Part shown: positions 8,223 to 15,920 of the stretch, one piece after another | Numbering within the stretch: the first letter of the stretch is position 1 | Layout: every line of letters begins with the position of its first letter | Source of the DNA: an uncultured Candidatus Saccharibacteria bacterium | GTDB taxonomy: Bacteria > Patescibacteriota > Saccharimonadia > Saccharimonadales > Saccharimonadaceae | Reading direction: 5' to 3' | Assembly (NCBI GenBank): GCA_938030585.1 | Contig: CALHIA010000092.1 | Location: 1 to 38,161 of the forward strand | DNA length: 38,161 nucleotides | Notes under the pieces: model-generated | Told to the model about the DNA's origin: nothing | The model's input: only the letters and a program-made list of their open reading frames with translations | Database searches by the model: none | Position numbers and translations under genes: made by a program

Positions 8223-9638
8223 CTAGCGTTCCTTTGGAAAAAGTGGAGTAGCTGGTGGAGTGATTTCAGAAGCTGTAAAGATTTCTTCAATTGTAGCGGT
8301 GATTGGCAAAAACGGTTTAAGCATGTGATTTACAACCAGAAGTTCATTCACGAGATTGAGTAAAATTTGTTTAGCGGCTTCTGGATCGGTCTTAGCCACA
8401 GTCCATGGCTTTTGATCTTCGATATGTTTATTAATTAATTGCACCTGACCCCAAGCATAGTCAATGGCAGCGGAGAAATTAAAACCATCCATCAATTCAC
8501 GATATTCTGGCGTAAATTCAATGACCGGCGCATCTGTGAGGCTGACCTGATTCTTTTTACAAAGAGTGGCTAGACGCTGAACGAGATTACCATAATCGTT
8601 TGCAAGTTCATTATTGTAGGCATTTTCAAATTTCTCCCAAGAAAAATCCGAATCCAGGAAGGTATCGATATGGCGAGAGAAGAAATAACGGAAAGCATCA
8701 ACGCCATGTTTATCAAGTACCTCAATCGGATCAACGACGTTACCGATACTCTTACTCATTTTCGCACCATTCGCCAAGATAAAACCATGTGAAAGAAGAG
8801 TCTTCGGAAGAGGCAAGCCGAGGCCAAGTAAAATTGCTGGCCACAAAATAGCGTGAAAGCGCAGAATGTCTTTACCGACGATGCTAACGGTGGCTGGCCA
8901 AAATTCAGAAATATCCTGATCTGGATAACCGAGTACAGTAATATAATTGGTCAAAGCGTCCATCCAGACATACATCACCTGAGAATCGTCGCCTGGCACT
9001 GGAATACCCCAAGAAAGGCGAGACTTTGGACGTGAAATTGAAACATCTGGCGCATCCGCTAGAAGCTTCAAGATTTCATTCTTACGAAATTCTGGTAAAA
9101 TCTGCATCTCACCACTTTCGATTTTGGCACGAATTTCATCTTTAAAATCACTAATACGGAAATAATAATTTGATTCAGAGAGGCGAATATATGGAGTTTG
9201 ATGATCTGGACAAATACCTTGATTTTCGGTATGTTCTTTTTCCGTGACGAAACTTTCACAGCCCTCACAATACCAACCATCATAACTTGCAGTGTAAATA
9301 TGGCTTTTGAGCTTTCGCCAAATTTCCTGCACCCGCTTCATATGTTCTGGGTCAGAAGTACGAATAAAATCTGTGTACTGCACATCGAAACGGGCGATAA
9401 ATTCTTGGAATTTTTTAGCATTGTCGTCAACGTATTTTTGCGTGTCGATACCAAGAGATTTAGCTTTTTTCTCAATTTTATTACCATGCTCATCGGTACC
9501 AGCCTGAAAACGCACCGAGTTACCCAAAAGCTCCTGATAGCGTTTATAGATATCAGCAAGTAAATAATCTTCGGCGTGCCCGATATGTGGCAGACCGTTA
9601 ACATAAGGTATAGCAGTAGTAATATAGATATTTTTCAT
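8223..9638 (-). CDS. metG: Methionyl-tRNA synthetase
   Basis: Class I synthetase that charges tRNA-Met. PHIGHAEDY near residue 17 is the HIGH motif and KMSKS near 294 the second signature. A zinc knuckle is seen as CEGC (about 123-126) with ICPDH (about 143-147). The C-terminal anticodon-binding helices are present, but the protein ends at 471 aa without the extra EMAP-type tRNA-binding domain of longer MetRS forms. Monocistronic, with its own promoter and terminator. Confidence 0.97.
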   Translation of the reverse strand: MKNIYITTAIPYVNGLPHIGHAEDYLLADIYKRYQELLGNSVRFQAGTDEHGNKIEKKAKSLGIDTQKYVDDNAKKFQEFIARFDVQYTDFIRTSDPEHMKRVQEIWRKLKSHIYTASYDGWYCEGCESFVTEKEHTENQGICPDHQTPYIRLSESNYYFRISDFKDEIRAKIESGEMQILPEFRKNEILKLLADAPDVSISRPKSRLSWGIPVPGDDSQVMYVWMDALTNYITVLGYPDQDISEFWPATVSIVGKDILRFHAILWPAILLGLGLPLPKTLLSHGFILANGAKMSKSIGNVVDPIEVLDKHGVDAFRYFFSRHIDTFLDSDFSWEKFENAYNNELANDYGNLVQRLATLCKKNQVSLTDAPVIEFTPEYRELMDGFNFSAAIDYAWGQVQLINKHIEDQKPWTVAKTDPEAAKQILLNLVNELLVVNHMLKPFLPITATIEEIFTASEITPPATPLFPKER

Positions 9639-9650
9639 AATTTCCTAATA

Positions 9651-9679
9651 ATTATAGCAAAAATCAAGTATTTCCTCAA
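9651..9679 (-). promoter_or_regulatory. metG promoter (-35, extended -10)
   Basis: Minus strand: TTGAGG at 9679-9674, a 17-nt spacer ending in TGC, then TATAAT at 9656-9651. The ATG at 9638 is 12 nt beyond the box, so the leader is only about 5-6 nt; an AGGAAA sits at its edge. Confidence 0.75.
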
Positions 9680-9682
9680 TTC

Positions 9683-9709
9683 AAAAAAAGAGGCCGGGGA
9701 GCCTCTTTT
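9683..9709 (-). terminator. Intrinsic terminator of the 383-aa membrane protein gene
   Basis: A perfect 9-bp stem (9686-9694 with 9701-9709) has a 6-nt loop. On the minus strand seven T (9689-9683) follow. It lies 8 nt after the stop of the upstream gene and just before the metG promoter. Confidence 0.9.
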
Positions 9710-9716
9710 GAATCTT

Positions 9717-10868
9717 CTATTCGGTAATACTACAAGAGAAACCCTGGAGATTTTGAGTAGTGAGAACATTATTGATCGAAAGGTCAAGTTTACCATCAGA
9801 GTCAGCGGTAGCAAAGCTTTGATTTTTGAAGTCGTCGGTCTTCTGGTAGGCTTCGAGGTCTTCCGATTTTACAGTGACCGAAAGAGAGATGATTTTACCA
9901 TCTAGGCCAGAGGTGATAGTCTTGTGATTTTCGGTCTTTTCGGTACGACCATTATTTTCCGTGAGTTGATTTTCAGAATCAATAGCTTGCTTGGCGGTTT
10001 TAGCAGCCTCGGTAGAACTAAATTCATAAACTGTACGGATTTCAATGCTAGATAAGGAATCGTGACTGTAAGTAAAAATCTTTGCGACTTCACCAGAAGC
10101 GGCATTATATTTAGTACGATTCTCTTCGGAAACTTTGGTAGCACATTCGAGAATTTGATTTTCATTAGCAACAACGGTATTTTGATTGTTGGCGCGAGAA
10201 GATTTTTTCGGCTGATTACTCAAGGCATTAACCAAGAAGATAGCACCAAAAATGACACAAATACCGGCAATGGCAATAATAGCAATCATCTTAGGATCGA
10301 GCTTAAGCGACTTTTTCTCAGGATTTTGCGCCTTAGTGACTTCTTCGTTTTTCTCTTTTTCGTAATCATGATAAGACACCGCACTGCCGATAGAACCGGG
10401 GACTGGATCGGCGGCCTTTAAAGGATTCTTCTCTTGATCTTCGAGAAATTTTTCGTGTTCAGTTTTTTCAGCATCTTCTGCTTGATCTTCTTTGGTAAAA
10501 TCGACGTCATCGGAAGTAGATTCCTTGGCGGCCTCAGCTTTGACTGCCTCGATATTTTCCGTGCCATCCAAATTCATCAGAGGTGAAAGTAGGGTATGGC
10601 TTGGAGTAGCAAGATTATCAGAATCTTTTGCGGCAGCCGAAGTAGTGGCAGTTTGATTCATGGAAGAAGCAAAATCAGCAGAGGGGGCGATAGTGACAGG
10701 TTGGTTAGAATCAGCAGGACTGGCGTCTAAATTACTTAGGTCAATCGCAGAGGATACCTCAGAAGCTTGATTCGAAGAATTGGCATTTTCGGTATGATTT
10801 TCCGTAGTGTAATTATTCAATTCTTCCATTAAATTGGCAAAGTCTTCGCTGCTGTCCGCTTGATTCAT
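9717..10868 (-). CDS. Single-span membrane protein, unknown function
   Basis: A 383-aa protein with no recognised family. Residues 1-185 are polar, rich in Asn, Ser, Ala, Asp and Glu, and probably disordered in the cytoplasm. One membrane segment (about 192-214, MIAIIAIAGICVIFGAIFLV) follows a lysine-containing stretch. The last 150 residues would lie outside and form a small alpha/beta-type domain with two cysteines, one near its start (LECATK) and one near the end (FSCSIT), that could form a disulfide. The plan suggests an envelope protein with a folded outer domain. AAAAGGA precedes the ATG. It is divergent from the Rpf-like gene. Confidence 0.75.
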   Translation of the reverse strand: MNQADSSEDFANLMEELNNYTTENHTENANSSNQASEVSSAIDLSNLDASPADSNQPVTIAPSADFASSMNQTATTSAAAKDSDNLATPSHTLLSPLMNLDGTENIEAVKAEAAKESTSDDVDFTKEDQAEDAEKTEHEKFLEDQEKNPLKAADPVPGSIGSAVSYHDYEKEKNEEVTKAQNPEKKSLKLDPKMIAIIAIAGICVIFGAIFLVNALSNQPKKSSRANNQNTVVANENQILECATKVSEENRTKYNAASGEVAKIFTYSHDSLSSIEIRTVYEFSSTEAAKTAKQAIDSENQLTENNGRTEKTENHKTITSGLDGKIISLSVTVKSEDLEAYQKTDDFKNQSFATADSDGKLDLSINNVLTTQNLQGFSCSITE

Positions 10869-10902
10869 GAAACATCCTTTTTATGTGATAACTCTTAAGT
10901 TT

Positions 10903-10911
10903 ATTCTATCA
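10903..10911 (-). promoter_or_regulatory. Promoter of the 383-aa protein gene
   Basis: Minus strand TGATAGAAT (10911-10903) is an extended -10 candidate. The leader would be about 28 nt and includes the AAAAGGA ribosome site. Confidence 0.5.
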
Positions 10912-10946
10912 TAAATTAGCGTAAACTTTATCAGTAAAACACAATA

Positions 10947-10955
10947 TGCTATAAT
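10947..10955 (+). promoter_or_regulatory. Extended -10 promoter of the Rpf-like gene, leaderless type
   Basis: TGC at 10947-10949 joins a perfect TATAAT at 10950-10955. Six bases later comes the GTG start codon (10962), with no ribosome site between. Confidence 0.75.
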
Positions 10956-10961
10956 AATAAG

Positions 10962-12008
10962 GTGAGTAGTGCTTTCAAAATAGCCAAGACTTATAAGACG
11001 CTATATATTTTTAGCGCTTTTTTGCTAGTTTTATCTGGATTAATCTTCGGATTCTCGAGAGTGCATTCAGCTTTTGCCGAGACTAAAGATCCAGATACTG
11101 AAGAAATTTCGGACATGCATTATGTGACGTTTTTTGCCGACAACAAAACTTTGACGATTAAAACCAATGCAAATACGGTCGAAGAGGCTTTGAAGCGCTC
11201 AAATATTGCTGTAGAAAATTATGACAAAGTCGAACCCGCTCGTGCAGAACGAATTAATTCTGATAATTATCGCATTAATATTTACCGCGCTAAACCTGTC
11301 ACGCTAAGTGATGGCCAAAAGACGGTATTTTTAATGACTGCAACTACGGATGAAAAAGCCCTTTTTAAGGAAGCCGGTTTCAATGTTTATGACGGTGATG
11401 TGGTAACTAAGGTTGCGGGACATGATATTCTAGAAGCTGGACTATCGACAAAATATCGCCTAACCCATACAGGTGGCCATGAAGTAACCGTGGAAGAAGA
11501 AATTCCTTATGAAGAAAAAACGGAAAACGACGCAAGTATGGCGACGGGCCAAACTAAGCTCGAAGTGATGGGCGAAGTGGGACGTAAGCAATCAGTTTAC
11601 AAGATTAATATGGTGAATAACGTAGAAGTTTCGCGTGAGCTAGTCTCGACTAATATTATTAAGCAACCAGTGGCTAGGGTGACCAAGGTGGGTAGCAAAA
11701 AATCGATTCCACCAGATTGGGAAACCTGCGCAAACTACGCCAGAAGTGCGGGCGTTTCAGAAAATGACCTTTACGTGGCTTTGACTTTAATTATGCGCGA
11801 ATCAGGATGTCGTTACGATGCATCAAATGCCGGATCAGGCGCTTATGGTATTCCACAGGCACTTCCAGGCTCGAAGATGGCTTCAGCTGGTAGCGACTGG
11901 AAGACCAATCCAGTGACTCAAATTCGTTGGATGATTGGCTACGTGACCGGACGCTACGGGGGTTGGAGTCAAGCTTGGGCTTTCTGGAGCAGTCACCACT
12001 GGTACTAG
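10962..12008 (+). CDS. Rpf-like secreted protein: DUF348, G5, lysozyme-like transglycosylase
   Basis: Secreted muralytic enzyme resembling resuscitation-promoting factors. The GTG start is placed by the -10 box six bases upstream. A signal peptide (about residues 12-40) ends HSAFA before ETKD. DUF348-type ubiquitin-like modules (about 48-165) begin VTFFADNKTLTIKTNANTVE. A G5-like domain (about 170-240) follows, then a lysozyme/SLT-like domain (about 250-348) with a probable catalytic glutamate in LIMRESGC (about residue 280), GAYGIPQA and a Trp-rich end. The domain order is that of actinobacterial Rpf proteins. As Saccharibacteria live on Actinobacteria, it may act on host wall or in its own wall remodelling; this is inference. 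Confidence 0.85.
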   Translation: MSSAFKIAKTYKTLYIFSAFLLVLSGLIFGFSRVHSAFAETKDPDTEEISDMHYVTFFADNKTLTIKTNANTVEEALKRSNIAVENYDKVEPARAERINSDNYRINIYRAKPVTLSDGQKTVFLMTATTDEKALFKEAGFNVYDGDVVTKVAGHDILEAGLSTKYRLTHTGGHEVTVEEEIPYEEKTENDASMATGQTKLEVMGEVGRKQSVYKINMVNNVEVSRELVSTNIIKQPVARVTKVGSKKSIPPDWETCANYARSAGVSENDLYVALTLIMRESGCRYDASNAGSGAYGIPQALPGSKMASAGSDWKTNPVTQIRWMIGYVTGRYGGWSQAWAFWSSHHWY

Positions 12009-12017
12009 GAGAAAAAG

Positions 12018-12782
12018 ATGTTACAGAACAAAAAATCCTTAGGGCAGAACTGGCTAAAAGATCGTTTTACTTTGGAAGAAATTGCCGAAAGCGCGAGAAG
12101 TGAGGTGGATTTCTGCGTAGAAATCGGACCAGGCCTCGGTACACTAACAAGTTCCTTACTTAGGCGTTTTCCAAAAGTCGTGGCGATTGAGTTCGATGAG
12201 AAATTAGCCCACAACTTACCAAATTCCTTCCCTGGCAAAAATCTCGAAGTGATTAATACTGATGTTTTGGATTTTGATTTTGACCAACTTGATGGTGATT
12301 TTTCGGTGGTAGGAAATATTCCTTATTACATCACTAGCCCAATTATTCGAAAATTATTACTACTAGAAAAGAAGCCCGGCAAAATCGTACTTTTGATGCA
12401 AAAAGAAGTGGCGGATCGAATTCTCGAAGAAAAAGGTCGCTACTCGTTCCTAACTTTATTCGTGCAAAATTATGCGGAAGTTGAAGGGGGAATTTTCGTG
12501 GAACGCAAACTCTTTACTCCACCACCAAAGGTAGACTCGGCTTCGGTAATCTTTTACCCACGAGAAAAAGCTTTAGTTTCAGAAGAAGTTTTGAAATTCT
12601 TGAAGCAGTGCTTCGCAAATCCACGCAAAAAACTTCAAGGGATGTTACCACATTTTACCGGACGTAGTCGTGAAGAAATTATAAAGATCTTCGAAGAACT
12701 TGGGTTTGATTTAGATGCAAGGCCAGCTAATTTAGATTTATTAGAATACGAAAAATTATTAAATAAGATTAAAGAGAAATAA
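12018..12782 (+). CDS. rsmA: 16S rRNA dimethyladenosine transferase (KsgA)
   Basis: SAM-dependent enzyme that dimethylates two adjacent adenines near the 3' end of 16S rRNA during small-subunit maturation. KSLGQNWLKD at the N-terminus is the family signature. VEIGPGLGTLT (about residues 35-45) is the SAM-binding motif I and GNIPYYI (about 100-106) is catalytic motif IV. The length (254 aa) is normal. AGGAG precedes the ATG and the gene starts 9 nt after the Rpf-like gene, so both share the leaderless promoter upstream. Confidence 0.97.
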   Translation: MLQNKKSLGQNWLKDRFTLEEIAESARSEVDFCVEIGPGLGTLTSSLLRRFPKVVAIEFDEKLAHNLPNSFPGKNLEVINTDVLDFDFDQLDGDFSVVGNIPYYITSPIIRKLLLLEKKPGKIVLLMQKEVADRILEEKGRYSFLTLFVQNYAEVEGGIFVERKLFTPPPKVDSASVIFYPREKALVSEEVLKFLKQCFANPRKKLQGMLPHFTGRSREEIIKIFEELGFDLDARPANLDLLEYEKLLNKIKEK

Positions 12783-12792
12783 CCTCGGAAAG

Positions 12793-12821
12793 AAAAAATA
12801 ACCCCTAGTAGGGTTATTTTT
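12793..12821. terminator. Bidirectional intrinsic terminator
   Basis: A 10-bp stem (12795-12804 with 12811-12820) has a CTAGTA loop and T runs on both strands. It ends the rsmA unit (+) and the helicase gene (-), whose stop codon lies inside the hairpin. Confidence 0.9.
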
Positions 12822-14982
12822 AAAAATCGAATCCCTCATCTTCATAAAAAATATCATCGTAGAAAGGGTCAAATTTTTTACTGGACTTTGGTTTTGACTG
12901 ATTGTAGCTAGAAGAACTACTAAATGCATCGGAAAAATCATCAAAATCATTATTGAATTTATGACTGCGATTGTCACCAAAGTTATTACCATAGCTACCA
13001 CCAAAACTATTATCAACGGATTCATTGAAAGGATCTGGTTGATAACCAAGCTCAGCCAGGAAGCGGGACGGCGTATTAAAATTAGACTTACCATGTAGAA
13101 ACCTCACAGCGGTAAAAGTGAGGAAGAGACGCTTTTTGGCGCGAGTCACACCGACATAGGCTAGACGACGCTCCTCTTCAATACTATCCTCATCGGAACT
13201 CATAGAGCTTGGGAAAAGACCTTCTTCCATACCAACGATGAAGACGACCGGAAATTCAAGACCTTTGGCCGCGTGAAGCGTCATAAGAGTGACAGAATTA
13301 TCACGAGTCGATTCATCAGAAGAAGACATCAGAGCGGAGTCGGCTAGGAAGTCTTCGAGAGTGTCAAAATCTTTAGTGTTACCGACGAGAGCATCGAGGT
13401 TTTCCTGGCGCTCGGTAGTGGCCGGTGTACCGTCATCGACAAGGTTAGCAAAATCAAAATAATTAATCACTTCAGTAATAATCTCTGAAGGATTGGCGGT
13501 GCAGTCGATAGTCTTGAGGAAATTTTGCAGACGCAAAAAACTATTTTTTGCCTTGCCAGTGAGAACTTGATCAGCCTCTAGGTCCGTTAACGCACCGTCT
13601 AGGCCGAGTGCGAGATAGATTTTTTCTAGACTTGCTGGGCCAATGCCAGAAATGACATTCTTGGTTACTCGCTCGAAGGAAACACGGTCGCGTGGATTAA
13701 GCACGAGCCTTAGAATAGCTAAAACGTCTTTAATTTCCTTACGATCGTAAAAGCGAATGCCGCCGATAATTTTATAGGGAATATCGCGCGAAATTAGGGC
13801 TTTTTCCATAGCAAAGCTCTGCGCGTTGGTACGATAAAGCACGGCAAAATCCGAGAAATTACTCACCTCATTTTTGGCATTAGCTAGGAGATTAATAATT
13901 TTTAGTGCCACAAAACTAGCTTCGGCCGATTCGTCATTGAGGGCCTGAATCTCTACCTTTTCCCCATCCCCAGATTCGGTAAATAACTCCTTGGAGCTTC
14001 TAGTTTTATTATGTTCAATAATTTGCTGACCGGCCCTTAGAATATTACCAGTACTGCGATAATTTTGTTCGAGCTTGATGACTTTGGCGCCCGGAAAATC
14101 AGCCTCAAAGTGCAAGATATTACGGAAATCGGCGCCACGCCAAGAGTAAATTGATTGCCAGTCGTCGCCGACCACACAAATATTTTGTTCAGGACTGGTG
14201 AGAAGTTTAATCAAACGATATTGGACATGGTTAGTATCCTGATACTCGTCAATCAAAATATGACGGAAGCGAGTCTGCCATTTTTGATGCACGGCTGGAT
14301 TGGTCTCAAAAAGTTCCACAGTCTTCAAAAGTAAATCGTCAAAGTCAAGGGCGGAAGCAGCAGCCTTCAATTTTTCGTATTCAAAGAAAACTTTGGCAAT
14401 ATTCTTTTGCTGAGGGTAACTGGCGGAAGCCTCGTATTCTTCCGGCATAACACCAGCATTTTTCGAACTCGATATAGTACTTTGAATAGTTTTCGGACGG
14501 AGATTTTTATCCTCAAAACGGAGATTTTTAATAGCACGTTTAATCAGAGCTTCCTGATCGGAAGTATCGTAGATAAGAAAGTTACGATCAAGGTGGAGAT
14601 TCTCAGCTTCCATGCGGAGAATTTTGACACAGATACCGTGAAAAGTCCCCATGAATGGCATAAAATTACGCGGTACTTCCGTGGCGGAAAAAAGGTCCGA
14701 GGTGAAGAAGGATTTTAAATTATCGGGATATTGATCAGTTGCTTTTGAAGCTTGTTTCAAGAGATGAAAAAGGCGTTCGCGCATTTCCCTGGCGGCTTTA
14801 TTAGTAAAAGTGACAGCGAGGATTTGTGAAGGCAAAATCCCATGAGTGATCAGATTAGCGATACGATGCGTGAGAGTTTTAGTTTTACCAGAACCGGCAC
14901 CAGCCAAAATCAAGAGCGGTCCAGAAAGGGTTTCGACAGCGTCAGCTTGGGCGGGATTTAACTCAGCAGTAAAAAGATTCAT
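12820..14982 (-). CDS. pcrA: UvrD/PcrA-type DNA helicase
   Basis: Superfamily 1A 3'-5' helicase for DNA repair and clearing of stalled forks. Seen are the Q-motif region, Walker A AGAGSGKTKTL (about residues 27-37), LIDEYQDTN (motif II), GDDWQSIYSWRGAD (motif III), LEQNYRS (motif IV), TLHAAKGLEFP (motif V) and YVGVTRAKKRL (motif VI). The C-terminus after about 650 is an acidic, Phe/Ser/Asn-rich tail; PcrA tails bind partners such as RNA polymerase through a different, Tudor-like fold, not obvious here. The start is set by family similarity and a -10 box six bases upstream; there is no Shine-Dalgarno sequence. Confidence 0.93.
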   Translation of the reverse strand: MNLFTAELNPAQADAVETLSGPLLILAGAGSGKTKTLTHRIANLITHGILPSQILAVTFTNKAAREMRERLFHLLKQASKATDQYPDNLKSFFTSDLFSATEVPRNFMPFMGTFHGICVKILRMEAENLHLDRNFLIYDTSDQEALIKRAIKNLRFEDKNLRPKTIQSTISSSKNAGVMPEEYEASASYPQQKNIAKVFFEYEKLKAAASALDFDDLLLKTVELFETNPAVHQKWQTRFRHILIDEYQDTNHVQYRLIKLLTSPEQNICVVGDDWQSIYSWRGADFRNILHFEADFPGAKVIKLEQNYRSTGNILRAGQQIIEHNKTRSSKELFTESGDGEKVEIQALNDESAEASFVALKIINLLANAKNEVSNFSDFAVLYRTNAQSFAMEKALISRDIPYKIIGGIRFYDRKEIKDVLAILRLVLNPRDRVSFERVTKNVISGIGPASLEKIYLALGLDGALTDLEADQVLTGKAKNSFLRLQNFLKTIDCTANPSEIITEVINYFDFANLVDDGTPATTERQENLDALVGNTKDFDTLEDFLADSALMSSSDESTRDNSVTLMTLHAAKGLEFPVVFIVGMEEGLFPSSMSSDEDSIEEERRLAYVGVTRAKKRLFLTFTAVRFLHGKSNFNTPSRFLAELGYQPDPFNESVDNSFGGSYGNNFGDNRSHKFNNDFDDFSDAFSSSSSYNQSKPKSSKKFDPFYDDIFYEDEGFDF

Positions 14983-14988
14983 AGATTA

Positions 14989-14994
14989 ATTATA
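14989..14994 (-). promoter_or_regulatory. Leaderless-type -10 box of the pcrA-like helicase
   Basis: TATAAT on the minus strand (14994-14989) lies six bases before the ATG at 14982 and just after the stop of the upstream gene. The leader would be zero or nearly so. Confidence 0.7.
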
Positions 14995-14996
14995 CG

Positions 14997-15818
14997 CTAC
15001 TTAATGACAAATATCTGCTGAATCATTTGCTGACAGATAGGCATAGAGGCGAGATAACCGGCGAGAAAAAGTAATAACGTGGTGGTAAAAATAAAAATGC
15101 GCCATCCCATTAGGTCGTAGAGGAAATAATTTAGCACAATTAGGGCAAGGAGGCTAATCAAGATAATCAGGGTGAGAATATCCATGTATTTCTTGGTAAT
15201 TGCAAAATTTTGTTTTATCTCATGGATGGTATCGTGCATGGTGAGTTGACCCAAGTAAACCTGCACAATGTAATGCGTAGTGGCATTTAGTACGGCAGGA
15301 TTAATCGATTGACCGGATTCCGCAAGAAAATGGTCAATCTTGGCAGAAAAATTATTCATCAAAGTTTGTTCGAGATCAATATTACTTGGAATTTGATAGA
15401 TATTATCGATGATGAGGTTCTGATATTTTTGATATTCCTCTGGCAAAATCAGCTGGCCGAGAATTTTCGGAAAATTATTTTGCAAAGTCTGGAGATTATA
15501 CATCACTTCGCCCGGCATGATCTGGTTATCTGGAAGGTTTTGCGCAAAATTAACAATCTCCGAATTCATAGTGTTAGTAAATTCTTGAGTGCCGGTGCCA
15601 TAAAAGCGGTCGATGATAGCGGATTTAGTTTGAGAAACCTTAATGGCGTAATAGGTGGGATTTTCGCTAAAATTTTTTTTCACAAAATTCGCATTCATGA
15701 AGGTCTGATTAGCTTGACTAATAAAACCAGCGAGGAGAGCCACGACAAATAAGAAAATCAGCGCCAAAAGATGACGAACTTTGAAACGCTTGAAATTTTG
15801 CTGAATATTATTAAGCAT
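14997..15818 (-). CDS. Membrane protein with large extracytoplasmic loop, unknown function
   Basis: A 273-aa protein with one N-terminal membrane segment (about residues 14-34), a soluble helical region of about 170 residues rich in Asn, Gln and Ile, and two C-terminal segments (about 212-232 and 238-258). The central region would face outward. No family recognised. It begins seven bases after a perfect -10 box and ends immediately before the helicase promoter, so it could be partly co-transcribed with that gene. Confidence 0.7.
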   Translation of the reverse strand: MLNNIQQNFKRFKVRHLLALIFLFVVALLAGFISQANQTFMNANFVKKNFSENPTYYAIKVSQTKSAIIDRFYGTGTQEFTNTMNSEIVNFAQNLPDNQIMPGEVMYNLQTLQNNFPKILGQLILPEEYQKYQNLIIDNIYQIPSNIDLEQTLMNNFSAKIDHFLAESGQSINPAVLNATTHYIVQVYLGQLTMHDTIHEIKQNFAITKKYMDILTLIILISLLALIVLNYFLYDLMGWRIFIFTTTLLLFLAGYLASMPICQQMIQQIFVIK

Positions 15819-15825
15819 TACCTTT

Positions 15826-15834
15826 ATTATAGCA
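15826..15834 (-). promoter_or_regulatory. Extended -10 promoter, leaderless type
   Basis: Minus strand TGC then TATAAT, with the hexamer at 15831-15826. The ATG of the 273-aa gene is seven bases further (15818). The intervening AAAGGTA overlaps the expected transcription start, so it probably does not act as a ribosome site. Confidence 0.7.
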
Positions 15835-15840
15835 AAGAAA

Positions 15841-15864
15841 TATCAGGCCCCGTGAGACCCGATA
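15841..15864 (-). terminator. Weak terminator-like hairpin after murA
   Basis: Minus-strand stem of seven pairs with one G-T (15864-15858 with 15847-15841) is followed by TTTCTTT. It lies between murA and the next promoter. The T run is interrupted, so efficiency is uncertain. Confidence 0.4.
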
Positions 15865-15920
15865 CTTTTAGACTACAATGGGACTGGTATTTTTAGCTAA
15901 GAAAACTATCTCGCTAAGGA

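Noticed and set aside
9576..9905. Plus-strand open frame of 109 codons across the metG promoter and the 383-aa gene
   Set aside because: It crosses a strong terminator and a promoter and overlaps two better genes on the other strand; composition is that of an antisense shadow.
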